From NCBI RefSeq assembly GCF_030269925.1, contig NC_085119.1, forward strand, positions 10,887,001-10,951,000: a stretch of 64,000 nt of DNA, written 5' to 3'. The stretch is from Bombyx mori. Its lineage: Eukaryota; Arthropoda; Insecta; Lepidoptera; Bombycidae. The notes beneath the pieces are model-generated. The model worked only from the letters and a program-made list of their open reading frames with translations. It made no database searches and was not told where the DNA came from. Positions within the stretch are counted from its first letter, which is position 1, and every line of letters begins with the position of its first letter. Below, piece after piece: positions 25,233-37,564 of the stretch. The translations under genes were made by a program, and so were the position numbers.

Positions 25233-25634
25233 TCTATATATTAATACGTGAAGCAAAAACTTTGTATCCCTTTTTACGAAAATTGCGCGGACGGAGGAGT
25301 ATGAAATTTTCCACACTTATAGAGAAAATAGAGAAGAAGTGCACAACGCTAATATTTTTTTAAAATCATGCGTAAAAGATACATTAAATCAATAAAAAAA
25401 ACATTACACACACTACCATGTATTTGACACATACACATAGACTCTTTGTTTATTGTCAAACTTTTGTTATTGTTTAAAGTTTGTGGTCAAATTGAGAATA
25501 GGTTAATATTGTTTATCTTTATATTCGTCTATTGTGTAGTCTTGGCTAAATCTGTGACAATAGAGCCATAATAATGTTTAAACATAAAATTTCAATTGAT
25601 TAAAGTCGAATTTCGACTTCTGCGGGACCACTAG
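25233..25634 (+). mobile_element. Helitron-like element, family H1, copy B
   Basis: Begins TCTATATATTAATACGTGAA after an A and ends ACCACTAG before a T, as Helitrons do (A|TC...CTAG|T). A subterminal hairpin around AAGTCGAATTTCGACTT lies upstream of the end. 402 bp, no protein. Confidence 0.75.
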
Positions 25635-26078
25635 TGTTTATAAATTCACACAAAACGAAGCCAAAAAAAAAAGCTGTCAAAGAAAATAAAAGGCGACGCT
25701 CCACAGCTACAAGCTCGCTCCAACAAGCGTATTCATTAAACTACTAATAACCTGATTACATTCTAATATTGATTACCAATACATAAGTCAGGTGGATAAG
25801 AAAAATAATTTCCATAAGTCAAACGGCGAGCTGAGGTCGACGATCTATACACTTGCGTTACCGGATCTTGGAGGTAGTTTTTTATGTGACCGTCGACTGA
25901 GCGGTTACATGTTTACTCAAAAGCACACGGACACCGTTTATGCACCGGCCATTATGCCGTATTTATTCATATATATATAAAGGTATGTACATATGTGTAA
26001 ATTTCGACAAACTTCTTGACTTAACTCTGCAAATTATTGTTTTGATCGTCAAAGATTTACTTTTGGTCCAGATACGTT

Positions 26079-26501
26079 AATATATATATATTAATACGGG
26101 AGGCAAAAACTTTGTATCCCTTTTTACGAAAATTACGGGGACGGAGGAGTATGAAATTTTCCACACTTATAGAGAATATAGAGAAAAAGTGCACAATGCT
26201 AATATTTTTTTTAAATAATGCATAAAAGATACATTAACTCAATAAAGAAAACAGTACACACACTACAGACCATGTATTTGACGCACACACGCATGCATAC
26301 TATTTATTGTCAAACTGTTGTTCTTGACGTCTGTTGTCAAATTGAGAATAGATTCAATATTGTTTGTCTTTTTTAATATTTTTTATAGTGTAGTCTTGAC
26401 GAAATTTGTGATTATAGAAGTATAAAATACAATCATAATAGTGTACAAACTTACAATTCCAATTAATTATAGTCGAATTTCGACTACTGCGGGACCTCTA
26501 G
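26079..26501 (+). mobile_element. Helitron-like element, family H1, copy C
   Basis: Same body as copy B. It ends with the hairpin AGTCGAATTTCGACT and CTAG|T. The 5' end has expanded into a TA repeat, so the start is approximate. Confidence 0.72.
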
Positions 26502-28319
26502 TTTTATTAATTTGTCATGTTTGCAGTTATATCTAAATCTTTTTCAATCAGTTATAATATTGAAGCTTAAATGAATTCTCTGTGTTTGTCCGTTCTTGGA
26601 TCCAATATGTTTTTTTAATTAGCACAGTATATATAATAAAATAAAAACAGTAAATTTTAGTAATCTTAATTTAACCATTCAATACCGAACAAAAATACAA
26701 ATAGTACCATATTTTAAAATAATGTGTTCTCATATTTACACAACAAGATGACATTTAAACGTCTTTTACCACATGAGGCATTGTGAATTGATTCAACAGG
26801 ATTCTCCTCAATTATCGTCTTCAAGTGAAGTATAAATTGTTTGTTCACTTGTCGCGTACCGATTCTATTTGTTTGATATTTTAAACGAAACGACAAAAAA
26901 TATTTTTCCATCAACTGTCCCCTAGAACGTCTGAGGATCTATAAAAGTCATTTAAAGAACGTATGCAAAACTATCGCTAGCCGATTCTTGTTTTGAATTG
27001 CTGATCACAATTATATCACTACATTTAGAACTAACTTTTTTATTTCGTAATTTTATCAAACACATTTCAATTATATGCTATTTACTTACAGGAATAAAAC
27101 ATAATACTCTTTCCTTTCTACATAATATTCAAAATGAAACCCTTCGCTCAGTTATACATAAAATGCAATGGTTACATTAAAAATATTTACCTAATTTATT
27201 AGGAACATTGCTAATTGCCTTGTTCAAACCGAGAATACTCAGTGGATAATAATATTTACTGTGGACAAGTCAATTACCTGACAAAAAGGATACCTCTCTT
27301 CAAATGATTATTCTCTCGGAAATAATGTTTATATTTATAAAACTTTAAGTAATGTAATACAAATTTAATTACTTGCAGATTAATGAAAATAATATAATTG
27401 AAAATTAAATCAATTAAATTAATGTTTTTTTTTTCTTCCAGATGCAACAATTATCATTGAATGTTTGCAAAATGTTAATGTGAAATGTAAAAATCCATCA
27501 GACTCCCTTTCAATTTAATTTCACTGACTAAACTCTGTGAATCCCGCTACATGACCCGTACGCATTAGGGCAGTGTGTGTTGGTTATTCTTAGCATACAT
27601 AAGTATCAATATTACTGTGTATAAACTGTCTGCATGAGCACAAATCGTACGGCATTCCTGAGCCACGACACGAGCGAGACGGATTTAAAAACTCGTCCCA
27701 TCTCTTTCTAAGCTCGCAATCCTTTCCTTTCTACCTGTTGCGCTGTTACAAAAACCGGGTCCTTAGGGCCGCTACCTTACGTGAATTGAATGAGGATCGC
27801 GGGAGGCTACGGCTCGGCCCATATTAAGATAGGGCAAGGGCTATTATACGTAGATGGCGACGCAGCAAAGCTCGGGAGTCTTGGGACGCTGTATACCGTC
27901 GGGATGGCGAGCAAAAAACGACCGTTCATATAAGCCGGTTGCATAATAGCTGCTCGTGTGGGGAGCGGGAAGAGTGCGTGATTGGTACTTAAATGAATAG
28001 TATTTGAGTACAAACTGTACAAAGATCAACATAAGCTTACACAAGTTTATTATAATTTATTATAGTGATGTAACTGAAATAAGCAGCGTATTAAATATTT
28101 ATGTTGCTTGAGTTTTTAAATGGGATTCCGTTTCGTCACGAGCTTTAGTCAACACTAGAAAATTCTCGAGCTGAAATTACGCTTAAGCATTCATAGAATA
28201 TAATAATATACGAGATCTTCATTTAGACGCAACATCGACCTCGTGAATAACACGGCAACTGCTTATCAATAGATATGTTTTCAAGTTAAAACTGTCGAAC
28301 TGTTTAAAAGTTATTCGGA

Positions 28320-28535
28320 TCGTGATTGTATTCTCGGTCCGAACGATCGGATCGCGATAGCATGAAATCGTTTCGTGACGTGGCTGACATTCGGCGCGGT
28401 TGCGCGGGCCGTGATCTTGGCAGTGGTGGCTGCGCGACGGTGCGCCAGCGCTATAGCGGTCGCTGTACCCGCCCCGCGTCCCGCGCGCCCCGCACCCCCG
28501 CCGCACGCGCACAGCCTTTTAACAACCGGTATGCC
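28320..28535. promoter_or_regulatory. CpG/GC-rich island, candidate promoter
   Basis: A sharp GC- and CpG-rich block in AT-rich DNA, unlike the LINE pieces because it has no repeat words or tail. Its composition resembles that of the ovo leader at 43.7 kb. Short ORFs on both strands (28219-28512 minus, 28326-28592 plus) look compositional. Could be an alternative ovo first exon or promoter, or a separate non-coding transcript; unproven. Confidence 0.3.
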
Positions 28536-29561
28536 GATGCTCAGACTCTAGCAACGCATTACCCAAAAAAAAAATGTTATCGCAATACCTAAGCCGGCGC
28601 AATATTATTATTATTTGATTTAATAGAAACAGTTAGAAATATTGTAAAACACTGCATTACAATTCATTAAAAAAAAATTATGCTGAAAAATGTCGCTCTT
28701 GGTACCTACATCGGGAAAATATTCCAGACAATGATCAAATTTAGGCTCATAGTAATATTAAAGCCACGAAAATAGGAAAAACATTCAACACCCACAAATA
28801 AAAAAATTCGGAAAATAAACGCGAGTCTATAAGATTTTTTATAATATTCAGTAACGAAAATTGTCCAAAATATTAAGATTCTATATCAATTACCTGAATT
28901 ATTCTTAATGCCAAACGCTTAGGTATTTTACGGTTGTATTATAATCAATAATTGATGTACACTAAATTTATCCACGTAGCTTGAGAAAGTAATGTTTATT
29001 AATTCACGTAACGAAGCGTTGTTGCAACTTTACAATTGAAGCTTTAATGGAGCTTTTGATACGTGATGTAATTTCCACTTCGATAAGGTAAATTACCTTT
29101 TTTCACAGATCGCGAGCACGGAACCGTACATGTACGTACGTTTGATTATTTAAAAACAAGGCATTTGAATCGATTTAAAGTACTGTTAACATTCTCGATC
29201 TTCCAATAAATTCTAAAGCCGCCTATCTCGAAACAATTTACAAGTGTGATCACACGATCTACAAAACAATACACTCAGTTATTTAGACGGACTATTGATG
29301 AATATGATGAAATATTCCCAAATCTTCTGGAAATAGTAATATAAACTTTGACACTGGAGCAAAAACACATGTAAATTCTGTGGTATTCTGCAAGCACTAT
29401 GAGAACATTACTCGGGAAACATTGAGAAAGTTCTAACGTACAAATCCTGTGATTATAAATTATAGGTTCATATAAGACCAATTACCAGTTTATGAGCTAA
29501 CATAGCTCCTTACGACTGCAATGAGGGTTTTCATGTTTTAAATTAAAACTGTAATTATGCA

Positions 29562-29705
29562 TATCATCATCATCATCATCAACAGCCCACAGTCGTCCAC
29601 TGCTGGACATAAGCCTCTCCCAATCTACACCACTGAGCCCGGTCTGCGGCTCTCCTCATCCACTTCTTGCCGGCCACCGTGCGGAGGTCATCGCACCATC
29701 TAGCC
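29562..29705 (-). repeat. LINE 3' tail with (ATG)n microsatellite end
   Basis: A run of ATC units (29562-29581) is followed by the widespread lepidopteran tail words CAGTCGTCCACTGCTGGACA and AAGCCTCTCCCAA. On the minus strand this is the 3' end of a LINE with an ATG-repeat tail. Related pieces lie at 50896-50954 and 56693-56739. Confidence 0.6.
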
Positions 29706-29959
29706 AATTATGTATATGCCTCCACCAAAAATAAAATAGAAGTTCAAAAAAATATCAGATTGAATTTCTGTTACCATTACATTGGAGCCCTGAATTTTTA
29801 TACTTCGTTCGTATTTATTTAAGCGATCTCTGTTAATTGAAATAGTCTCTCTAACGAACACAACATTTTTATAATTCACCCACTTATATACTTAAGAATT
29901 TATTCGCTTAATTGTGTTAACATCAGGGGCCTTAACCACTAAAATTATTTTGTTTATCA

Positions 29960-30380
29960 TCTATATATTAATACGTGAAGCATAAACGTTGTATCCCTTT
30001 TTACGAAAATTGCGCGGACGGAGGAGTATGAAATTTTCCATACTTATAGAGAATATAGAGAAGAAGTGCACAATGCTAATATATTTTTTAAATAATGCAT
30101 AAAAAATACATTATAAATCAATAAAGAAAACATTACACACACTATATACCATGTATTTGACGCACACACGCATGCCTACTATTTATTGTCAAACTTTTGT
30201 TCTTGACGTCTGTTGTCAAATTGAGATTAAATATTGATTATCTTTGTTAATATTTTTTATAGTGTACATAGTCTTAGTGAAATTTGTGATTATAGAAGTA
30301 TAAAATACAATCATAATAGTGTACAAATTTACAATTCCAATTAATTATAGTCGAATTTCTGAATACTGCGGGATTTCTAG
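29960..30380 (+). mobile_element. Helitron-like element, family H1, copy D
   Basis: Begins A|TCTATATATTAATACGTG and ends TTTCTAG|T. The 3' hairpin is damaged (AGTCGAATTTCTGAATACT). 421 bp, no protein. Confidence 0.72.
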
Positions 30381-30656
30381 TAGTGAATTAATACGCTACA
30401 AACGTCAATACTCCAGGTGACTGTTACGCAATTCAAACATAAAAAAACGTGTTTCGAAACAATTCGTAACATTGAAGGAACCCACTGAATAACAAATAAT
30501 CTAAGCAACGTAAATGTCCCGTTAGCTCGGCATATAGGTTACAATGACTAGGACATGCGATATATGAACTTCCTATTTCCTTTTCTGCAATAAATACAAG
30601 GGAAAGTATTATCTTTCTGTAACTTAGTCATCGTGATGTTTATTATTTATTAGCGA

Positions 30657-30915
30657 CTAGCTGACCCGGCAGACTTCGTAGTGCCTCAATCGATAAACAA
30701 AAGACCTAAACTTTTGTAAAGGAATCCGTCAGACGGGAGATACATCAAAGGAAAAATAAAATTGTTATTTTTATTTAATTCCGAACATTTTCATATTTAT
30801 CTACCTTCTAAACCTTCTGTGGACTTCCACAAATAATTCAAGACCAAAATTAGCCAAATCGGTCCAGCCGTTCTCGAGTTTTAGCGAGACTAACGAATAG
30901 CAATTCGTTTATTGA
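30657..30915 (-). mobile_element. Helitron-like element, family H3, copy 2
   Basis: CTAGCTGACCCGGCAGACTT at the left, with the same internal words as copy 1 at 17637. Right limit approximate. Confidence 0.6.
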
Positions 30916-31479
30916 TTTATGGAATGTTATAATTATTTTTCAAAAAACCTATCCATCAGTCATTCAAGCGCAGCATAAATAAAAGCAAAATAAAACATAT
31001 TACCATGTTTTATTTCACAGAAGATTGTATTTTTTTCATGAATTGGTGTTTGAATAATAAATTTGATTTAATGTTTAATTTTAATGGGCAGGAACTTAAA
31101 ATTGATTAGGTAAAATTAACCTCATTTTATGTGCGGGTGATAAGAACAAAGTAAAAAGGTGGGTGACATGTAATGTGTTCTAATAATTTACTTTGTAAGC
31201 AAAACGTATCGCTTGACTTTGTTTCAATATATGAATTACTATAGCTATATAAAGAAAATATTATATATTTCTTTGTAATATTTCGTTTTTGCGACATTTT
31301 CTAAATATTGGTTTAGAACTCCTAAAAAAACAGCGACTATCATTTTAATCCATACAGAAGAGAGATAACTTATAATTCTACGTTGACGACTCGTATGAAT
31401 CCTCTATTTAGTAATCTGAATTTTTCGGAAAATATATCATTTAAAAATCCGATCATCAAAAATATTTTTTAAACGCTTT

Positions 31480-32290
31480 TTCCGGGATTGACTTCAGTTC
31501 TTGCCGCGAATTCTGCATTTTGTCTTCTAGTGGTAATTTGAGTTTAGGAAAAAGAAGTCTGTTAGAGCCATATCTGGTGAATATGGAGGTTACCCGATGG
31601 TATCTGTTGAGGTTTTGGTCGAAAATGAATACACAATGATAGTCCTGTACGAAGGCGCATTATCTTGGAGCAACGTCCAAGTATTTTCTTTACACTATTC
31701 TAGCCTTTTTCGTCGAATTCGCTATTTAACGCCACATCATGCCGAAATAATCTTCTTGATTTACCGCTTGACTTTCCGGTAAGACTTCCGAGTGTACAAC
31801 ACCGCGATTGTTAAAGAAAACAATCAAAATGACTTTGACATTTGATCGATTTTGGCGGGATTTTTTCGGTTTCGGTTCGGTTGGAAGGCGCCACTACGAA
31901 GTTTGTTAACTAGTTTGCATGTCAAACTCGTAAAGGCACGTCACCAGTAACAATGCATTTTATGAATGTTGAGTCGGATTAAGTCGTTCTAGCATTCCAA
32001 GCGACAACATAATTTCACACACAAGTTCGGCGGCTATATCTCTCAAGTTTGAATGAAGATTTTCAGTCACTATTTCCTTCACTTTTGTGATGTTTCCTTC
32101 AGTTGCAGACGTTGATAGCCTATCAGAGCAAGGCGAATCTTCCATCACATTTCGGCCGCTTTTGAAGGATTATTACAACTCATAAGTACGCGTGTAATAA
32201 AATCGATTCACCATGACCATATTCATATTCATCATAAGCTTTTGTACCATTTTCAGTGATTCCGGATACGAAATTTCATTTCAAATGAAT
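31480..32290 (-). pseudogene. Decayed mariner-type transposase
   Basis: Minus-strand reading gives EDSPCSDRLSTSATEGNI, TKVKEIVTENLHSNLRDIA, then CIVTGD, and later FDCFL and YSPDL-like remnants. They follow the order of a mariner transposase (EDDPRSGRPSTS..., first catalytic Asp in VTGD, then the HDNAP region). Stops, frameshifts and lost catalytic residues show it is dead. Terminal repeats were not found. Confidence 0.6.
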
Positions 32291-33370
32291 TCTCAGTGTA
32301 GACATTTTCGTCGGTAGTATTTTCGATTCCCAAGAGCGAATGCAACCGCCTACAAATATTCTAAGTTCCCTAGATGAAGTAGCGATATTGAAAAAACAAA
32401 GCTATTTAATCGCTTGCACATGTTCTAATGTTGATAACGTACACAACGTCACAGTTACAAATTGATATTTGGTGTTGGAAGTATCCGTGTTCTAAAAGTG
32501 TGCTTACAGTATTTCATAGTTTGTTTTATATGGTGTGTACAATGAAATGTAAATACGTAATACTACAATATACTTATTAAAATTTTACGCTTTTAACAAT
32601 GCGTAGTTTTTTTGAATGCTAATCATATTGAGCAACAGATCAACAATCTTGTTCCAAGAGCCAACATTTCATGAGCCATGATGAGCTACTTTTTGAAAAT
32701 GTACACGTGCTTCATTGTCTTGGGATTAAAAATATTTGGGCACGCACGAACAACACACCGGCATAAATCTAATCTAAAAGAAAAACAGAAGACACAATTA
32801 AATAAGACAAAACATTTTATTCTAAAATCCACGTGGTCGTTTGAAGTAGAATTTTGCATTGCAAAAAAACAGCCGTTTCTTTCCAGTGCAATCGCTGAAA
32901 TGTTTCCTGACTCTTTGTTGTTGATTCGACGCATTATCATTGATTTCTTTTTCCACAAAATGCATCTAAAAATACAGTCCTAGTTTATAAATTAATCCTA
33001 TCAAAATTGATAAGTTGATTTCGAAAGTATCGCTTTATTCTCAATACGTTTAAAATACAGCCGTCATAATGATAATATCGTATAATCAATTGCGTACGAA
33101 TGTCCAGTCGATAGGCAATCAGTGAACCGGCTCTTGGTATTAATACCATTGCAATTTATATACCCAGTGATTTTGAGCGCGTGTTCCACCTCAATCACCT
33201 AGAATACGTGGTGATCTTACCGTTACGTTTTCATAATTGAATTATAGGATCACTCGCGTTCATACTGATAGGGACTCGCAACAATATTGAACAGTTAGCG
33301 ATATATAATATTTTATTTCACTGCCATTGCAAATGCACTCAATTAGAAGTGCTAAAAATGGTTGATATGT

Positions 33371-33806
33371 TTTTTTTTTTATTGCTTAGATTGTTGGAGG
33401 AGCTCACAGCCCACCTGGTGTTAAGTGGTTACTGGAGCCCATGGACATCTACAACGTAAATGCGCCACCCACCTTGAGATATAAGTTCTAAGATCTCAGT
33501 ATAGTTACAACGGCTGCTCCACCTTTCAAACCGAAACGCATTACTGCTTCACGGCAGAAACAGGCAGGGCGGTGGTACCTACCCGCGCGGACTCACAAGA
33601 GGTCCTACCACCAGTAATTACGCAAATTATAATTTTGCGGGTTTCAATTTTATTACACGATGTTATTCCTTCACCGTGGAAGCCAATCTTGAACATTTGT
33701 TGAGTACATAATTCATTAAAAAAATTGGTACCCGCCAGGGATTCGAACACCGTTGCATCGCTCAACACGAATGCACCGGACGTCTTATCCCTTAGGCCAC
33801 GACGAC
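33371..33806 (-). mobile_element. Full-length Bm1 SINE with well-kept polymerase III promoter
   Basis: 436 bp on the minus strand. The A box TGGCCTAAGGG lies at 33789-33799 (complement) and the B box GTGTTCGAATCCC at 33738-33750 (complement). Then come the Bm1 body and the A-tail, seen as T's at 33371-33380. The short ORF across the head is a by-product. Confidence 0.88.
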
Positions 33807-34616
33807 TTCAAAATGAGTATGTATTTTCGACTTCTCAATCGTCACTATCAATTCTATGACAATTTAAAGGCGTAAAGTAAAATCTATATGAAACGGGTAC
33901 TCCGTAAATTATGTTTTAAAAAAAATCACTTCACGCCATTTAGATGTTTGAATATTAGCAATCTTTTAATTCATGATTATAGAGGTGTTCATCTAAATAA
34001 TTTAATCAAACTTATTATTCAAATGTCACATGACTTTATACCAAAAGGATTTTAGGTATATTTATCCAAAATATAGAGATGTACATCATAATTTACGATG
34101 ATTTCATCATTGCAATTTAATTTCACTTATATTAAAATAAATTAAACTGAAAAAGTTTCAAGTCAATTATCATCATCGTCTTTATTATTGGCCATCCTTA
34201 TAATTAGAGCAATAAAAAGTCTTAACATTCTATATCGTATGGGTTACAGAAAATACGAATGCCCTTCTAAAATAAATCATTGCGTATGTAAAATAAAAAT
34301 AATGTTTTTTTTTTAATTTGTAGTTAGGCCGATGCCCTGCTGGAGGTCATGCGAATCTATTAGATCCGAAGAATGCGAGACTGGCCACTTTTCACTAATG
34401 AGGCCTCAATTAGACGTACAATTAATTGATTTTAACATTTCTTAGCTTCTAGTGGTTTATTTAGTATATTCGAAGTACTTAGTCACAAAAAAAAACAATC
34501 TCTCTCTTCTTCTACTTATATAATAATAGGAGGAGGATTAGAGGAGGCCTTCTTCTACTTAATTTCTACCAACTCCTCAAAAAAGTTCTAAAGGTTCCGA
34601 ACTCAAACATGAGTTA

Positions 34617-35017
34617 TCTTATATATAAAATTCTCTTGTCACAATGTTAGTTACCTACCATACTCCTCTGAAACAGCTTGACCGATTTATGTAGTTTTAT
34701 ATGCATGTTCTGTAGGTCTGAGAATCGGCTACTATCTAGTTTTCATACCCCTAAGTGATAAGGGTTGTGTCCACCCCTAACATTTTTTTGGACAATTTTT
34801 TTTGTTGTTACAATGAGGCATTATGTATTTGAAAGAGGTTTTGTTATTTTTTTATTCCCTTGTAGTTCACAGCGCCACATATCTCTTTCACTCATTTACC
34901 ACATCCTTACACACTTACAATAAGTTAGTTTTTTTTTTTCTACACTAGAAAAACCCTAGAAATCTTATGTATAAGATTTGCCATGTATGGCAAAACAACG
35001 TTTGCCGGGTCAGCTAC
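34617..35017 (+). mobile_element. Helitron-like element, family H4
   Basis: Begins A|TCTTATATATAAAATTCTC and ends GTTTGCCGGGTCAGCTAC, where the last base of CTAG appears mutated. 401 bp with no protein. Confidence 0.55.
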
Positions 35018-35399
35018 AATGGTATTTGTATAAAATCTTTTGTCGACATTGACTACGCTTGATGATGTACTTGAAAGAGGTTAACGTTGCCGAGAACTTG
35101 AGGCGAATCAGCGGCTCGGAACCGGCGCGGCCACAACGCGTTGCGCAATCTAAGAACACGCACAGCCCGCTTCAATGCACAACGACATATAAAACCATTA
35201 CTATTTTATAATAAAAAAAAAAAAAACGCAATCATAATTTACGATATTAATCAGTTAAGCACAGAAGTTTACAATCCGTGAGCCAGTGAAGCGGCCCTAA
35301 TATTAAGTCTGTGTATTTATCATCTAACTGTATACATTAACAATCAATCAATCCTAGAGTACAACAATACCAAAAAAAAATTGTTATGTAATAACATAA

Positions 35400-35812
35400 A
35401 CTGCCAGTTCCTCCTCCTCTAATAAGTCGCTCATTGCTGATGCAACTACCCGCCTGAGACCTTTTCTTATGATCTGTCACTTATATCGCTCAGTTGCAAA
35501 GTGAAGTGCGTCGCTTAGCCTCGTGTCCAGGGTTTCAGACACTTGGTCACTTCATCTTTTCGGACTCCGATCCCTTGACCATTTTCCAATAACTTTACTC
35601 GTCGCTGTGAGTCTCTCCAGGTTGTCAGACTGTTTTCTTGCTATATTACCAAAATATTGGAGCACTCTATGTAGGCATACAGTGGCTAGCCTCTGGTCAA
35701 CTTTTCTGGAAGCGTTGGTACGGAAGGCTTGTCCAGTGAGGCAGGCAAAAATTATTGCCCGGGCAGAGGGGGGCACCCTAAAGCCAAAGTCATGAAATAC
35801 AGGAAGCACGAG
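35400..35812 (-). pseudogene. Relic of a LINE reverse-transcriptase C-terminus
   Basis: The minus strand encodes LQYFGNIARKQSDNLERL followed by SPKR and SDQVSETL. This matches the YFGH.TRK..DNLE..V.GK..GRRSRGR.PKRWSDQ pattern at the end of LINE ORF2 proteins. The first half is open for 85 codons; upstream protein domains are absent, so only the 3' part of the element remains. Confidence 0.65.
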
Positions 35813-35934
35813 GACCTAGATGTAGGTTTACGAAAAGCAAGGAAATAAGTCTAAGGCTCAGCTTAAAAAAAAAACCTATCCGAATCAAGTATTCAAACGT
35901 TACACGTACGTGCCGAAATAATAAATTCACCGAT

Positions 35935-36170
35935 TTTTTTTTACTGCTTAGATGGGTGGACGAGCTCACAGCCCACCTGGTGTTAAGTGGTTACTGGAGC
36001 CCATAGACATCTACAACGTAAATGCGCCACCCACCTTGAGATATAAGTTTTAAGGTCTCAGTATAGTTACAACGGCTGGTCTACCCTTCAGACCGAAACG
36101 CATTACTGCTTCACGGCAGAAATAGGCTGGGCGGTGGTACCTACCCGCGCGGACTCACAAGAATGAATAT
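35935..36170 (-). repeat. Bm1 SINE 3' part
   Basis: Minus-strand body from the T-run and CTGCTTAGATGGGTGGACGA to GGACTCACAAGA, cut before the usual GGTCCTACCACCAG. Confidence 0.85.
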
Positions 36171-37564
36171 GAATAAATATGAAAATAAAGAAGAATATGT
36201 TTAAGATTACTCAAAGTAAGAAAACTATAAATTATTCAAACTTTATTTTCATAGCTGTTACGGGCATTTCCATATTTATCGCTATAAAGACATAAAGGTC
36301 TAAATTCTTGATCATTTTTCAAATTTTTGGTCATTTGTATTCAAATTTATTTAATAGATAAGGTAAGGAAACTACATTGGCAGATAGATGATAACGAAGT
36401 CGTTGGACTAGTTTGAGAAGGACGCATAGCCCTATTCTAGATACTCGCCGGGTAGACATGTAAGGAGTCTTCCTTAATTCAATCGATTAATATAATTCCA
36501 AAGCGGATAATCGATAAAAAAAATGAATAATAATTTAATATGTAATATTTAACTCCCCTTTTATAAGCACTCATTGTATTCTTTCAAACTGAAAATTGCA
36601 AAGAGATTGATGAAAGACTCACCATAATGTAAAAAAGTATTTTTTAAACCCCTTAGATCTTTCGGTAGACAAAATTCTAAGTTCAAGATACTGCTAGATT
36701 TCAAGGTTAGAAGAAATAAAACTTTAAAATCAAACAAAAAAGTTTTTCACCAAATTCTTAAAATTCGTCAAATTCGCTTGATCATAGACATACTGTGCTT
36801 ATATCTGTGCCCAGTAATGACGAATACTCATCATTCTACTACATTTTAAAAACATGCGCTCACCATGCGTGGGAGAAAACATACATTACAGATTACGACG
36901 GAACTTATATTGCGCCGTACATGCAGGTGCTAATGAGCTTAAACAAAATATACATGCATTCAAACTTGTCTTTAATTTCACACGGCCATCCACAAAGAAG
37001 AGCCAACAAAATGATAACAAGCAAGTGTATCTGATTTTCAATTTAATGTCACTTAAAATAAAAACGTGTATTATATTATAGAAGCTCTTAACTTTTGAAA
37101 CGACTTTTTTTACACTTTTCAGTGATTTTAACTTCATTTTAAATTCGCAAAGTTTTTGTGAATCAGTAACAGCTTCAAAACTGGTCATTTATTTAAGCAA
37201 TTACTTTTTTGTAGCAACAACGCTTCAAAAAACTCAAACAGTTAAAGCAGAAATCAGAATCTTTCGTTTTTTATTAGTTCAAAAAATAACCAGGACCAAT
37301 ACAGTAGCGCGTTACGTTTTTTAATTTATTTGTGTTGGCAGAACAACATCTTGCCACACTTTATGGTCCCCATTAGGGTTATTTTTTAGTCCAAATAATG
37401 ATTTACGTTTCCATTTTAATACGCAAGTTATTCGATCGCGGCGTTTTACATTTCTTACTCACACATTTTAAATAGTTTCACACACATTTTAAGCAGTACA
37501 TAGTAGTTAAATAGTGCTAATTTAGTCTTGCTGAGAGTACAACAAATAAATGCGTTAACTAAAA

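Larger units (their letters stand above)
20645..29561. other. AT-rich non-coding DNA with Helitron-like cluster
   Basis: Between the listed elements nothing is recognised in 20645-21416, 22398-22908, 23831-24683, 25635-26078, 26502-27600 or 28536-29561. A moderately less AT-rich patch at 27640-27985 lies next to the GC-rich island. Confidence 0.5.
30916..37564. other. AT-rich non-coding DNA
   Basis: Apart from the mariner relic, SINEs, the H4 Helitron-like element and a LINE relic listed separately, nothing is recognised. Frames of about 90-100 codons at 32678-32983 (+), 32686-32958 (-) and 36886-37188 (-) show no domain. Confidence 0.5.

Noticed and set aside
28219..28592. Arg/Ala-rich frames on both strands in the GC-rich island
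   Set aside because: Both strands are open at once and the residues simply reflect CpG-rich codons; no start context or domain supports a gene.
23497..30380. The four H1 repeats as a CRISPR-like or satellite array
   Set aside because: Spacing is irregular, orientation is mixed, and each copy has transposon-type ends in a eukaryotic genome.
33541..33768. 75-codon minus frame
   Set aside because: It lies entirely within the full-length Bm1 SINE.
33738..33806. tRNA gene
   Set aside because: The A- and B-box words belong to the SINE head; there is no complete cloverleaf with acceptor stem.
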